NCBI GenBank assembly: GCA_036925085.1
Contig: JAUPFP010000007.1
Span: 377,501 to 441,500 of the forward strand
Length of the DNA: 64,000 bases
Source: Brachycybe producta
Lineage: Eukaryota; Arthropoda; Diplopoda; Playtdesmida; Andrognathidae
Reading direction: 5' to 3'
The notes below the pieces were generated by a model. It saw only the letters and a list, made by a program, of their open reading frames with translations, had not been told where the DNA came from and did no database searches. Positions 36,261 to 48,537 of the stretch are shown in pieces. Numbering within the stretch: position 1 is the stretch's first letter; each line of letters begins with the position of its first letter. The position numbers were made by a program, and so were the translations under genes.

Positions 36261-36791
36261 TTAATTTCGATTTTAGGTTGGATCCAATTGTTTGTACATA
36301 AGTTTTTTCTTCTTCTTTTATTTGGAATGATGACGATGATCTATTTTTACCGATCATCTTTTTACAAAGTAAATTATTTTTACAATTTACATACCTTGTA
36401 TCGGATGTTATAATGTTATGTAGCCATTGAGCCAATTTAATATTATTCCAGCAGTGTTTTTAGTGTCAAAGTTCACGGTTGTGCATCGTTTTTTTTTTTA
36501 TCTCTTTCTCTCTTTTTGTTTCTATTTTTGGAAAAAAAATTAGAGGTTGAAGAGATAAGCCTGGTTTTAACGAATTGTAGCTTATCTTTCATGATGTACA
36601 AAAAAATGGTTTTAGAATTTCTGAATTGAATTTAATATATTTTTATTTGTTTAATTTAAACCATAAACAAAATATAATTGTGTAAATTATACAATTATGC
36701 ATTTTTTTTTTGGCTGTATTCCATTGACATATTCCAAGACTTGAGTGTAATTACTAATTTTATAATGAAAATATGGGACAATAGATGAGAA

Positions 36792-36797
36792 AATAAA
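36792..36797 (+). terminator. Poly(A) signal of ENPP copy A
   Basis: AATAAA lies about 530 nt after the stop codon and before the start of copy B, with T-rich sequence downstream. Confidence 0.5.
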
Positions 36798-36963
36798 TTT
36801 AACCTTGGATTTTTTGTTATCTCTGAAGTTGTCTTTTTAGTTTATTAATTGTCCTTGATAAGATCCTACCAAACGATATACAGTATATAAATGTTCCCAT
36901 TTCGATTTTTTTCTTTTACCGTCAATTTTTATAATTTAGATTTTGGATGTTAACAAAAAGAAA

Positions 36964-38627
36964 ATGGACAAATCCAGGAAAATGTTCATCTCCATCTTTT
37001 TTTTTGCCTTATTTTTTGTCGAATCGACTTTGGCGTCTTCGGATCATCCGATCTTGATGATTGTTTCTTTTGATGGCTTCCGCTACGATTATCTCGAGAA
37101 AGTGGAAACTCCAAATTTCAAGCTCCTTGCCGATACTGGTGTGAGAGCTCCGTGGATTGAACCGGTTTTTCCATCGATAACCTTCCCTAATCATCATTCG
37201 ATTTCGACTGGTCTTTATCCCGAGAGTCATGGAATCGTGGCGAATAGCTTTTATGATCCTAACCTGAATGATACTTTTACGATGTCTAGTACGGACGTCG
37301 AATGGTGGGACACTGGAGTGATGCCACTTTACGTATGTCGGCGGCTGTCGTTCTTTTTGGTACTCTTATGTTTAATACTTAATGGTTAATTTTTTTATAG
37401 ATATTAAATGAAAAAGCCGGCAACGGTCGTCACAGTGGAGTAATGATGTGGGTCGGAAGCTTTTCTTCGTATTTTAATCAGTCTGCAACCTACATCGAAC
37501 AGTATAACAAAAGCATGGAATATTACGATCGAGTGGACACTGTTATAAGGTGGCTGACGGATCCGAAGGAACCGGCCAATTGTATTTTTCTTTATTTCGA
37601 GCAACCCGATAGCGACGGACACGCTTTTGGACCCGATTCTCCAGAAGTTGTGGCTCAGATTCAGCGAGCCGACAACGTCACCGGCTACATCATATCTCGG
37701 CTCAAAAGCGTTAATCTTTACGATAGCGTGGACTTGATCATCACTAGCGATCACGGCATGGCTTACATCCCGTTAGATCACGAATTTAATTTGACAGATG
37801 TCGTTAATCAGGCTTATTATCGGGACTTCAGTAGTTCTCCCATCGTTCACATCCTTCCAGACGAAGGCACATAATATAAACTATGGGGTACTTTATTAAC
37901 AAAGTAGTTATTTAATGATTTAATTTTATTAGGTCATGGTGACGACGTATACGAAAGATTTACAAATGCTTCCGAAGAGTTTCATTTTACTGCTTACAAG
38001 AAAGAAAACATACCGGAAGAATATTACTACAGAAATAACGACCGAATTACGCCAATCATCTTAGTTGCAGACGAAAATTATGCCACTGATGTCCATTACT
38101 TAAGTTGTAAATAATCTATACTTTGTTATTCATGTTTAAAAGAAATAATTCGTATAATTTTTTGTTGATAATTCAGATCATTTGTTTGGTAATCACGGTT
38201 ACAATAACTCTCTACCGTCGATGCGGGCGTTCTTCATTGCGCACGGGCCCAGTTTTAAAGAAGGGTACATATCGAAACCTTTCAAGAACCTCGACATTTA
38301 TCCATTAGCGAGCCATTTGCTCGGATTGACACCGGCTCCAAATAATGGATCGTTCGATGAAGTCAAAGATCTTTTGAAGGACAAGGAAAGTAGCAGCCAT
38401 TCTAATGCTATATTAATAGGTTAATTTGCATATAAATTAACAACAGTTTACTTTGTTTTGTCTTTTGGTTTTAATAATTTGAAAATTTAACAGTTGTTGT
38501 GGTGATGGTGGGAATCCTTCTTGTTTTCGGAGTTTTCCTTTTTGCAAAATATGGTTCGAAACTATTTCTCGTGAATAGAAGAACGGAAGAAGGACGTCCT
38601 TTTTCAAATGATTGCGGTCACGATTAA
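36964..38627 (+). CDS. ENPP: ENPP4/5-like ectonucleotide pyrophosphatase/phosphodiesterase, copy B
   Basis: Five exons (36964-37332, 37401-37866, 37933-38103, 38177-38419, 38494-38627) give 460 residues. It has a signal peptide (about 1-24), a catalytic domain with D37 (FDGFRYD), T73 (ITFPNH), D193/H197 (PDSDGHAFGP), D240/H241 (SDHGM) and H342 (GNHGYNN), one transmembrane helix (about 417-435) and a short tail. Exons 2 and 4 are exactly as long as in copy A (466 and 243 nt) and all intron phases agree, so the two are a tandem duplication about 700 bp apart. Intron 2 appears to use a GC donor (GAAG|GCACAT). The next GT in the intron is behind an in-frame TAA, so no canonical donor fits. Catalytic residues are intact, so both copies should be active; how substrates differ cannot be said. 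Confidence 0.92.
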
Positions 38628-38714
38628 TTTATTATTTTTTTTAATTAAACACCGATTAGAAATTTAATTATTGAATGTTTTAATTAAATGAAGCAAAATA
38701 CAATATCAGACCCT

Positions 38715-38720
38715 TTTATT
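38715..38720 (-). terminator. SOD2: SOD2 poly(A) signal (minus strand)
   Basis: TTTATT on the plus strand gives AATAAA on the SOD2 strand, 104 nt beyond its stop. The ENPP copy B 3' side has only ATTAAA variants (38644, 38683), so the two transcripts probably end very near each other or overlap. Confidence 0.5.
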
Positions 38721-38823
38721 TGCATAATACATAAACATAATTCTCACTTATATAAACTTTTATATAATGTTTTAATTTGACTAAATTTACAAATTTCTTT
38801 CACGACACCAAAAACGAGACATT

Positions 38824-39814
38824 TCAGAGATTCTTTGCGGCTTCTAATCTATCAGCAACGTCGTTCCAGTTTGCAATGTTAAAGATTGCTTTGACGTAAT
38901 CCGCTCTCACGTTCTTGTACTGCAAATAATAAGCGTGTTCCCAAACGTCGATACCAAATAAAGGAACGACACCTGAAAAACGAAATTAAAAATCTAAATT
39001 GTTTGTTGTTATTTCGTTTCAAATTGCAAAACCTGTCGTTGCTTCGAGAGGATCCTGATTGGCACAGGCGACAATCTGAAGTTTATTATTCTGTGGATTG
39101 TATCCGAGCCATCCCCAACCGGATCCCTGAACTCCGACCGAAGCCGCTGTCAACTGATTTCTCATGTTTTCGTAACTTCCGAAGTCTTTCTTGATCACTT
39201 CCAAGAGATCTCCTACAAAACGAATGGTGGTAAGTTTAATCGGCCATCGTTAAATTTACGTTAATTGATTCTAGTGTCGTTACCCGTGGGTTCACCACCG
39301 CCTTTCGGTGACAGATTGTTCCAGAAGATACTATGATTGATGTGTCCACCTCCGTTGAATTTCAAAGCCGGCTGCAATGAAATGACCTTCTGGACATCGT
39401 CTGCAAATGACAACAATAAACTTTAATACGATTATACGTTGCAATGATGAAAATGAGAGACAGAAAGACTTTTGGCAATCGCTTCGTTCAGTTTCTCTTC
39501 TGCCGCGTTTAAGTTGGTGACGTAAGTTGCGTGATGTTTCGTGTAATGAAGCTTCATAATTTCAGCCGAAATAACTGGTTCCAATGCGTTGAAATCGTAA
39601 GGTAAGTCTGGAAGTGTGTGTTTTAACCTTCGTGACGTCGTTTTCGTTAAAATCGACTTAACAACACTGAAAAATGAAAATAACCTTTGACCTCTCATAG
39701 AACCAGACAGCATATAGTTGATTTCTTAGAATTTGCTTTAATTATCGAACGGTATGAACCGTTTTAAACATTATTTTACCCTGAAAAAGACGTGAAACCC
39801 TTTAAAGACATCAT
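38824..39814 (-). CDS. SOD2: Mitochondrial manganese superoxide dismutase
   Basis: Five coding exons (39814-39780, 39666-39470, 39400-39284, 39212-39033, 38972-38824) join to 225 residues, close to the usual 220-225. The N-terminus is Ser/Thr/Arg/Lys-rich without acidic residues, consistent with a mitochondrial targeting peptide ahead of [16 protein letters not shown]. Mn ligands are present: H52 (KLHYTKHH), H100 ([11 protein letters not shown]), D185 and H189 ([10 protein letters not shown]). The enzyme converts superoxide to hydrogen peroxide in the mitochondrial matrix. Two ATGs are adjacent at the start (39814 and 39811); the first is taken. The gene is divergent from WTAP and its 3' end faces ENPP copy B with only 196 nt between stop codons. 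Confidence 0.95.
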
Positions 39815-39820
39815 CTTGAG

Positions 39821-39972
39821 CCTGTAAATAACAATTTAATTGAATGAAAATGAAAGAAAGACCGACGTAAAAGGGTAAAGAATTTCCGTCGAAATTTTTG
39901 ACAAGAAACAAATGCTCACAGTTTTTTTCACGTTATCTCTCACTGAGCGCTACCATTGTAGTGGAAATTACC
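39821..39972 (-). other. SOD2: SOD2 5'-UTR intron (predicted)
   Basis: On the minus strand a donor (GACAG|GTAATT, exon ending 39972) and an acceptor (tatttacag, next exon starting 39821) bracket a short intron 7 nt before the SOD2 ATG. This suggests a non-coding first exon upstream of 39972; its start is not visible. Confidence 0.5.
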
Positions 39973-41134
39973 TGTCAGCCGCTTGGTGTACATTCTATTC
40001 CTCATCGAGATTCATCACAACTGCAGATTAAATGGACATGACGTAACATTGTTGAATAGCAGAATATGCAATTGGTAGAGCGCAATAAAGCATCGTTGAT
40101 GTCACGTCATGTATCTTGGTGCCACTAGAATGCCTTCCAAAGTTCAAAGTTAACGTAGAAACAACGCTTCAAAAACGGATGAAATCTCATAAAAAGAGCT
40201 GTGAAATCAGAGTTATTTTGGTGACAAAATACACCGATAGATGTCAGTCAAATATTTTAATGACGTCACAACATAAATTACGCGCTGAATGCAAGAGGAA
40301 CGACACAATATGTAAATTTCTTACGGTATGGCAAGCCGTTTTACTATTTATCTGCATTTTTACTGAATTTGCATAATTAATTTCTATTCTGGAAATTTTG
40401 TAAAACTCGGATAAAAAATAACACTACATGTTATACATAGTCTTTGCTGTGAATCTATTTGAATCTCGTATATGACTTTTTTCCAATGTCGTACCTCTTA
40501 ACTGAATGTGCGATAGTGGCGCCATCATGTTGTGGAAGAAAAAAATAAGAGGCGTTCGTGTTCGATGCGGTTTAGTGTTTGTGATCCAAATTTATTTTGT
40601 TTGCTTTAAAACAATATTTAGTCGCGTATTTTTATTATTATCACGAGAGATGAGGCGTAACGTGTTCTAGAGAGTATATTTACTGTTTTAAAGCTCTTTA
40701 TTAAGACATTTGGTTCGACTTTTTCGTGTAAGGGTTGTTTTTCTTTTGTCTTCTTCGTTCGGTGTCCAAAAAGGCGAAGGTTTTTTTTTTTGCGATTAAA
40801 AATGGCGGAAATATGTTTTGAGTCCATCGCGTTTGAAACCGGTTCTCTCGTTTATTAGTACGGTTTTCTGTCGGTTTCTCCCATATTTTTAGGGAGAAAA
40901 ATATTAATTTGAGTATAGGTTGCATTCTGAACGTTATTTGGAGGTTAAAAGCGAATGAGGTGGTCGTTTGACACCAGGAGGCGCGTCCTGTCATTCACCT
41001 CTCACCTCCCCCCATTAGCTCTTAACGTGTTTTGACTTTTTCTGTTGGTTTATAATCGAAATATCTGCATTTTTTTTTCAATATTATAAGGTGTCAATCG
41101 ATGTAATCTTAATAGTCGTTGGCCAAAGATTAAA
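39973..41134. promoter_or_regulatory. Divergent promoter region SOD2/WTAP
   Basis: About 1.1 kb between the SOD2 first exon and the WTAP start codon. It holds a TGACGTCA at 40261 and no long open frame. A possible WTAP 5'-UTR 3' splice site (attataag) lies near 41090. No TATA box can be assigned with confidence. Confidence 0.4.
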
Positions 41135-44100
41135 ATGTCAGAGGCTCCAGAGCCGAAAAGGGTAAGAAAAATAAACTTCCTTTTGAACGTGTCACCACTG
41201 ATGAACCCTATTGCCTTTTAACCCATTCTAGCTATGCCTTACTAAGAAGGATTTGAATGAATTGACGAAAGAGGAAATCGTCGGTCGTTGGATCGAACAG
41301 GAGCATTATTTGGACCTATTGGAAGCAAAGGCCAATGATAGAATCAAGGATAACTGTAAATAAACAAACTAAATCTCGCTTTCGTTTTAAAAAGGATCCT
41401 CTGTTTTTGATGTTTTTTTTTTGTTGTTTTCCAGCCGAACTAGTTAGTCTTCGCGAATCTGAAGAGAAACTGAAGCAACAACAAGCGGAAGCGACACGTC
41501 GCGAGAACGTTCTCGTCATGAGGTTGACGACCAAAGAACAAGAGATGCAGGAATATGCGGTACGACATCGATGAGATTCGTAACTTTCTGAAAATAGACA
41601 GTTCTTGCTAATTTTTGTTTCTATTTTTGTTGTTTTTTGGATTACATTTGTTTTTAACGCCAACTCGTCATAATTTGGTCGACAATTCAGAACCAAATTC
41701 AGGAATTGAAGCAGGCTCAAGTGCCAGGAACATCTCAGCTTCGTTCGACTCTTGTCGATCCCGCCGTCAACCTGATGTTTGAACGTATGAAGAAGGGATT
41801 GGATTCAACAAAGGCTAAATTGGAAGAGACTCAGAACGATCTGAGTGCTTGGAAATTCACTCCTGACAGGTGGCGACTCTTCCTCGATCCAAGCGTACTC
41901 TGCACCATTCTTTCAGACTTTTGCTTTGTTCTCGCCCCCCTTCCCCCTCCTCCTCCTCCTAATTACTCCTCCCTTTTCCTCCCACAACACGAACAAACAA
42001 AAGACAAGAGACAGAAGAAAAAAAACGAAAAAACATTTGACTTTTGGTTTTTGGATTCGATTCGAGTTCGGAACGAAGAGTTCTTTTCTCGGGAACTTTT
42101 TTTTGTACTATTTTGGGGGTTCTTGTTACCCACCACACACACAAATACACACCCCGTCCCGTCCTCGTGAAAAGAAGGAAACGAGACGGCTTTTCTAGAC
42201 TTAAAAACTATTTATGAGCGAACAGAGCTCGAAAAGGTCGACGGCAGCGACGGTCTCTGAAGCCTGCATTGACTCTTTTTTTAAAAAATAAACTCTGGAT
42301 CGGTAAAAGACACTCGAGAGAGAGAAAGGGAAAGACGTTGGAATGGATCGGTCGAAGTGATAGTCGTACCCTCTTTTTTTCTCTTTTTTTTCTCCTCCTC
42401 ACCTTGTACTTCGATTCCGTCGATGGTATTGTTGGTGTTTGGGTGGTTAAGGGGAGCGGTGCAATTGACGTTTGTTGTTGTGGTTCGTATCCAGTCTTGA
42501 GTGGAACGTTGACGACGGACTGGAGGTTTGTGCGTATATATATATATGTATAAAGAAAGCTTTTTCTAATTCAGTTGCAAGAGCTGAAGTTGTAAATTAA
42601 CGTGCGTTTTGTATTGAAAGTCGTAACGTTGTTATGTTGTGTGCAATACTGCACAAAGGTGTAAGAAAAATGGGCGAATCTTTGATTGTGACTTAAATGG
42701 TAGAAAGCGCAGCATAATATGCTCTTTATAGTCTCTCTGCCACAGGTCCCCCTGTGTTGATTGCAGAGTAATTAAAAAAAAAATAACTGTTATGATTATG
42801 AATTTACAATGCTACAGGGTGGCTACGATTTTTAAATTTAGCCAGTTTGATTTCATTTTGATGAGCAACAACCAGTATGCTTTTTACAACCAAAGAGACT
42901 GGTTTGAGGCTAGTTTGTTTTATTCGTTAGTAGTTTTTACTCAATGCTACAATAGGACTCTTGTCCTCTTTCCATAGGATTTTTTTGGCTGTTTTGTGGA
43001 GTCATTTTTCAAATTTAAAGTATTATGAGCCATACAATCCAATATAGCGATTGGTCCCACACATTTTGTTAAAGAGGGCGCTTGTCCCTTCCTTTCGAAA
43101 GCCGCAGTGCTTATTGTAATATATAATTTTCATTTTTTAAAAGGGCATACAAATTGTGTTTGAACCTTTGTTATTATGTGATTTTAGAAAATGCTGTTAA
43201 TTTTATGCCCAGAATTAAAGGAATTTTAATAATAAAAAAAGTTGTTCAGCCCTCCCCCTCCCCTTGCACTTGTGGAATTTGAAAAGCTTAAAAAAGATCT
43301 TTCATTGAATTTCAGTGCTTTTTCCACTCTGGATAGCTCGATGAAGAAAGTAGATACATGATCGGAACCCTAGCAGAGACGTAATATTGAGGTGGTTCAT
43401 TTCTACCCATTGTCACTTCACCCTCTCTCCCATGAAACAAGTTTGCGGGCGCCACTGGTTTTAGACATATTTGCCCATTTCTGATATCGGTCAGGTGCCA
43501 ATCTAGTGTGAACTCTAGCCTCTAACCAATCTTTTTTGATTAAAAATCAAAATTATGGTTGTATATATTTACTTTATTATTTTACATTGACTTTACATTC
43601 TTTCGTTTTCTTGTTGGATTTCAATGGATTATGATTAGGAAAATATTTATTGCTTTTGTTGACATTTTTGCACAACAGAAACTAAAAATAAATAAGAAAT
43701 TAACTTTCATAATTCAAAATCGACTTTTTTTTTTTTGGTAAATTTCTTTTTCTTTAAAAAAAAAAAGTACAATCTGTCACCCTGCACATTGTATTATTAG
43801 TTGTAAATAAGTCTTGTTTGTCAACGTCCACTTTTGAACTGGAACTGACTGCCCCATGATTTTTTTCTTTCTTGTTTGTTGTTTTTGGTTGAATCTATTG
43901 AAACAATCTTAGGTAATTGAGAATGAATGATTCTTTTTTTTTGGGAATTTTCAAATTTTTATTTCTTCCTTTCGATTATAACGTTTTCAATCGACCTTTT
44001 TTTGTTTCTGTCTGCAACTTCGCTTGACCTCGTCCTAATGTCTTGTTTTGTACTTGCATTTTAAAATGGTATTGTAATCATTATGTTGTTACATTGTGAG

Positions 44101-46425
44101 ATGCTATTTTTGAAACATATGTTTAAATTTCAGTGTCATTGTTATTGAATTATGAATTTTAAAATAATGTTTGTTTTATCGAGTTAGAGGAAGGGGGAGT
44201 TGAGTATTGTGAGTTCAAAATCTGGCATTGGACTAGATCAAGTGGAAGATGCTTCCAGGTTGGTGATGGAGCCTGGATTATTGTTTATTGGTGATTGTAA
44301 ACAACTGTAAATGTGGATATTCAGTTAATTGTGATAGTTCAAATTGAACAAATTTTATTCGCTGCCATTGAATGATAAATGTTTATGGAACCGTCCAGAA
44401 TTCAATATGATGTGTTGAATATTTCTTTTGAAAGTGGATTTGTTTTACAGGAAACATTTTGGCAAAGTGATTTCTCGAACATTGCAAAAAAATACAAACT
44501 TAAATTTTTCTGTAATCTCAATGTAAACGATTGTGTTGATTTGTGGACTGTTTCGGAAGTGTTTTGTTTCCTGCCGACGGCGCGATAGTGTTTTTTGTTT
44601 TAATTGTGTCTGAACTTGATTAAAAGTGCATTTGCTTTCTTTCGCTTCAGTAACACCGGCAAGCGACTGATGGCCAAATGTCGACTTTTGCATCAGGAGA
44701 ACGAGGAGCTTGGCAAGATGATTTCATCCGGTCGCATCGCCAAACTTGAAGGAGATTTGGCACTTCAGAGGAATTTTAGCGAAGAAATGAAGAAATCCCA
44801 AGCGGGTGAGAACTATATCATCACAATGATGTCGAGAATGGAGCATGTGGGGACGTAACTTCCTCCTCGTTCCTTTTGTCCCAGATCTGGACGAGTTTCT
44901 CTTGGAGTTGGACGAGGATGTTGAAGGAATGCAGAGCACCATCTACTACCTCCAGCAACAGTTACGTGAAACAAAAGATCTGGTTGTTAAATTGCAACAA
45001 GAAAACCAACTGCTAAGGACGTCGATGACAGTTGAGGAGATGGAGGCGGAGGAGTTGGAAGCGACGGCTAAGATTAACGATGTTTCGTTAACGCCTCCTC
45101 TTCCGTCATCGAAATCGAACAACTTCGCAACTCGAAACGCATTGTCTCCCGTGTCGCCAAATCCTGAGAGCGTCTTAAAGGATAACGTACGGCGGACCAA
45201 CTATAATGACGACGTGGAGATGGTGCCAATAGATGAGCTCGACCAAAATGACGTGAAGACGAAAGTTCCTCAAACTGAAATTGGTGACAACTCGATGGAC
45301 ACAACAACTGTGTCATTGGCCGTCGTAGATGACCTTCTGGAGAATGCGAGATCTCCCGTGGCTTCTTCGCCCGAGAATTTGAAATGTACTAGGCCCGTAT
45401 CGGTGGAGATTCACGAGAATTCGAAGTCTCCGAGGCCGATATCGCCGGAGAATTCGAGATCTCCAAGATCGGCATTGTCGGAATTTGCCGAGAATTCGAG
45501 ATCTTCCAGGCCAACATCGCCCGAGAATACGAGATCTCCAAGACGTGCATCCTCCGAGTTTCTCGAGAATACGAGATCTCCGAGACGTGCAGCGTCCGAG
45601 TTTCTCGAGCATACGAGGTCTCCCAAGCAACGGACGTCACGGGAGCAATCGTTTGATGACGATAGAGAAATGGACTCCAGCCCGGTTCTGGAAATCGATA
45701 TGGATGCTAGCCCTTCCGAGTGTGAAACAGATATCGAACAGAGGACGATACAAACTCCACCGCCACTTCAATTTAGGACTATCAGAGAGAACGAAGAAAA
45801 AGACGGAACGAAAGATGTTCGAAAGGAAGTGGACGAGACGACGACAGGAGGTTTGGAAAACGAAGTTGCCGAAACGACGGCCGTGAATGATAGGTCTCTA
45901 ACGAACTCGTTGGAGTCTACAAAACGTTTTGAAGTTGAAAAAGAGGAGGACATCGAATTGGGTGAGGATGAACTCGTCATCGACTGTCCACAATCTGCAG
46001 TCAACGGAAACGGATATTCTATAGATGACGACGATGACGAGGAGGTGGCTGCAGCGGCTGGAAGCGAACACTCGGATAGCGAGTCTCAATCAGTATCTTC
46101 CACCGAAGACAATTCGCGACAAACCCTCACACCAAGCCCTAGGACGCCCGAAACACCCCCTTCAAGGGAGTCATATACTCCTCCAAGGGAAACTTATACC
46201 CCTCCTTTGCCCGTAAAGGATGTTAAAATGTGCGAAAAAGATGATGATAGAAAGGACTCGGTGCATTTGGATGGAGAAACAAATTGCACCAAGTTTGTCA
46301 TATCTAGGGACTCTGCAGACGAGAAGTTAGAGTTTTCTGTCTCGGCCACAAAGAAGCCGAGTCTTAATGGTATCTCTGATGCTGCTATTGCCCCAGCTAG
46401 CGTTCTGGACGGGAGTGTTCTTTAG
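41135..46425 (+). CDS. WTAP: WTAP / Fl(2)d, regulatory subunit of the m6A methyltransferase complex
   Basis: Six exons (41135-41161, 41232-41355, 41435-41559, 41691-41869, 44651-44805, 44885-46425) encode 716 residues. The first 270 residues match the conserved coiled-coil core: LRESEEKLKQQQ, RRENVLVMRLTTKEQEMQ, QLRSTLVDPAVNLMF, LSAWKFTPDS, KRLMAKCRLL, GRIAKLEGDLALQ and LDEDVEGMQST. WTAP scaffolds METTL3-METTL14 in the nucleus for mRNA m6A methylation and affects splicing. The C-terminal 440 residues are acidic and Ser/Pro-rich, far longer than the vertebrate tail as I recall it, and include an eight-unit ENxRSPRR-like repeat (about 356-455). The protein ends GSVL, as I recall for vertebrate WTAP. 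The first exon is only nine codons. Intron 4 (2.8 kb) is the only long intron. A poly(A) signal is at 46900. Confidence 0.94.
41870..44650. other. WTAP intron 4
   Basis: 2.8 kb, with pyrimidine-rich start, two LINE tails (42717, 42953) and a CTCF-like site near 43070. No internal exon recognised. Confidence 0.6.
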
Positions 46426-46899
46426 ATTAATTGTGGTCAGTTTTGGAGGGACGATTAAACAAATTATTGTTACATCATTTTTTGTTTCATAAATGTTCGT
46501 GAAATTATTCTCATAATCCGAAGGGTGGGGTGGGAGGGGAAGGGGGCTGTTTCCGAACAGAAAGGAAGAAGCCGGTTGAGTAATTTTATAGTTACTCCAC
46601 CTGAACATTAAGTTTTATTGAAAACAAATTTCAATAATTTCTTTTTAGATAATTGGTTTAAAAGGAAGCAAATTTACCATCGAAATTTTTTTAAATTTTT
46701 CGTTTTCTGTTTTCGTACGAAGATTTTTTTTTTTAGACATTATGCCATGGAAATGTGGAATTTTGTTTTAATTGATGAAATGTCATTTTTGTGTCATAAT
46801 TTTTGTGTTGTTTCAGGGAGAGAAAAATATCATTTTGTTCGTCACAAACACAAGATTCATTATTAGTTAGGATTTACTTCCTAACTTTTTTTAATTTTA

Positions 46900-46905
46900 A
46901 ATAAA
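46900..46905 (+). terminator. WTAP: WTAP poly(A) signal
   Basis: AATAAA lies 475 nt after the WTAP stop codon, with T-rich sequence downstream. Confidence 0.5.
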
Positions 46906-47296
46906 AAGGGGGCTTTATCGTGAATGATTTTGTATGTTTCGTTTTTTCTATTTGATTATGTAATTTCTTCGCGGTCATCAGTTAATCTTGAGTTTTAATA
47001 GATTTAAAGCCTCTCAACTGGTTGACTGAAGGAAATATTACAATGCTTTTCTGGTTATTTTGTCTTTCAGGTGTAAAAGAAAACGTGTTTTATAAACTAG
47101 AAGGGCAGGTTAATCATTAATCATGATATCTTTTAAAAAAATAAGCTTTTTATATATTTGAAAATGACCCAACTTTAATCAGATTAATTGTTTTTAATTT
47201 TTGTGATTGAGTTACCCTTTCTAGTTTCTAAAACATTCAAAATTCTCAATAAAAATAACGTTGATTAGATTTGCAAGTATAGTTACGATTTGTTAA

Positions 47297-47391
47297 TATA
47301 GATGGCGCTCTAATCGTAAATGACGTTAGATTTTTTTTTTTATTCTTCAAATGACGTCATTGATAAAAGCGGTTATCAATAGAGGGCGCTG
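47297..47391 (+). promoter_or_regulatory. Two CTCF-like sites upstream of the ERM first exon
   Basis: ATAGATGGCGCT (47298) and TCAATAGAGGGCGCTG (47376) resemble the conserved CTCF core. They lie between WTAP and the probable ERM promoter, with a TGACGTCA at about 47352. Confidence 0.35.
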
Positions 47392-47399
47392 TTGATAGT

Positions 47400-47536
47400 G
47401 TTTCTAAGAAGAATAGGGAAGAGGAGGAATTTAGGAAATTTCGGCGGCCATTGAAGTTCTGTCATCCACTTGACTTTCGTCCGGTTCGTTTTCTTTTTTT
47501 TTGCGGTGTTGTTTTGCGTTTCCGTCTGTTATTTCG
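47400..47536 (+). other. Probable non-coding first exon of the ERM gene
   Basis: Sequence ending at donor TTTCG|GTGAGT (47537) has the look of a 5'-UTR exon: GC richer than its surroundings (cggcggccattg) and no long ORF. The next plus-strand acceptor with a start codon is at 55667. Linking the two is inference; the 5' limit is approximate. Confidence 0.45.
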
Positions 47537-48260
47537 GTGAGTATTTCTTCATTTAACGATTGATTTTAATAGTTTTATTGTTATTTATTCTTTTAATTAC
47601 TTTACTTTGGTCATTTTATCTGTAAATAGTTGTTTAAAACGCTGTGATTTTTAGTTTCTGATTCGTTCTTGAGGTGGGGGGGGAGGGCTTATCATCTCTG
47701 GTTTTTTTTACGTCTATGGGAAAAAAAAAACTTTGTTGTTTGTGAACTTGTGATGTTGAAGTCTCTCTTTATTATTAGTTGTGTATACGTCCGTTGGCCA
47801 CCCCTTAACATTATTTCCTCCTCATTCCTTCTTGTGTTTTAAGGCGCCATTGCTCCAATCTAATATTGTAATTCGCAACTCTTTTTTTTTAATTTTCAAT
47901 TTTTTCTTCTATTGTTTCTCTCTCTCTTTCTCCAAATGAGTTATAAAACTTTTTTTTACGGAGCGTAAACCACCCACACACATACTCGATGAGTGGGATT
48001 CTACCTCCCACTCTCTCTCTCCCATATCCTCTATGTAAGAGCCTCCCTCCCTCCCTCCTTTCAATCCCACCTCCTTTTTCCTGTTTTTTTTTTTAATACT
48101 TGCCCTTCTTTTTAACCCCCTCCCTCCCCCCCCCCCCCCCCCTCTTTTCGCTGTGCTGCAAATACGAAGGAACGAACCCACGACATTTCTGCTGTTTCCC
48201 GCCCTTTTAGCTTGAAAAAACCGAGAACTTCTTGTTTTTAAGATAGATTCCTCCTTTTCT

Positions 48261-48400
48261 ATGGCCCACTTTACGAGTGCAAAATGAAGTTCGGATTGTC
48301 GCCAAAACACCGACTACATTTGAGTCTTTCCATTGAAAACACATACGAACCACCATCGACTTCATTTTGGAGTCGAAAAAGTGGTCTGCGTGCGAGGGTT
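48261..48400. repeat. Foldback repeat, same family, copy 3
   Basis: Arms tgcaaaatgaagttcgg and its inverse gacttcattttggagtcg in ERM intron 1, diverged from the other two. Confidence 0.45.
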
Positions 48401-48537
48401 TACGTTCCTACTAATTAAAACTTAATGGGTTTCATCATCGAACTCTTGATTCAGCTTTTCTTGTTTCGATTGACTTGAGAGAGGCTAGATTGGAGATGTT
48501 GGAAGGAAGAGAGAGTTAACCTTTAACCCCTTCGTCC

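Noticed and set aside
39667..39713. SOD2 start at ATG 39713
   Set aside because: This part precedes a good acceptor at 39667; the spliced start at 39814 gives a typical targeting peptide and correct phase.
44845..44884. ATG at 44845 as the start of the long WTAP frame
   Set aside because: It lies in the intron before the acceptor ending at 44884; the conserved WTAP exons upstream join in phase.
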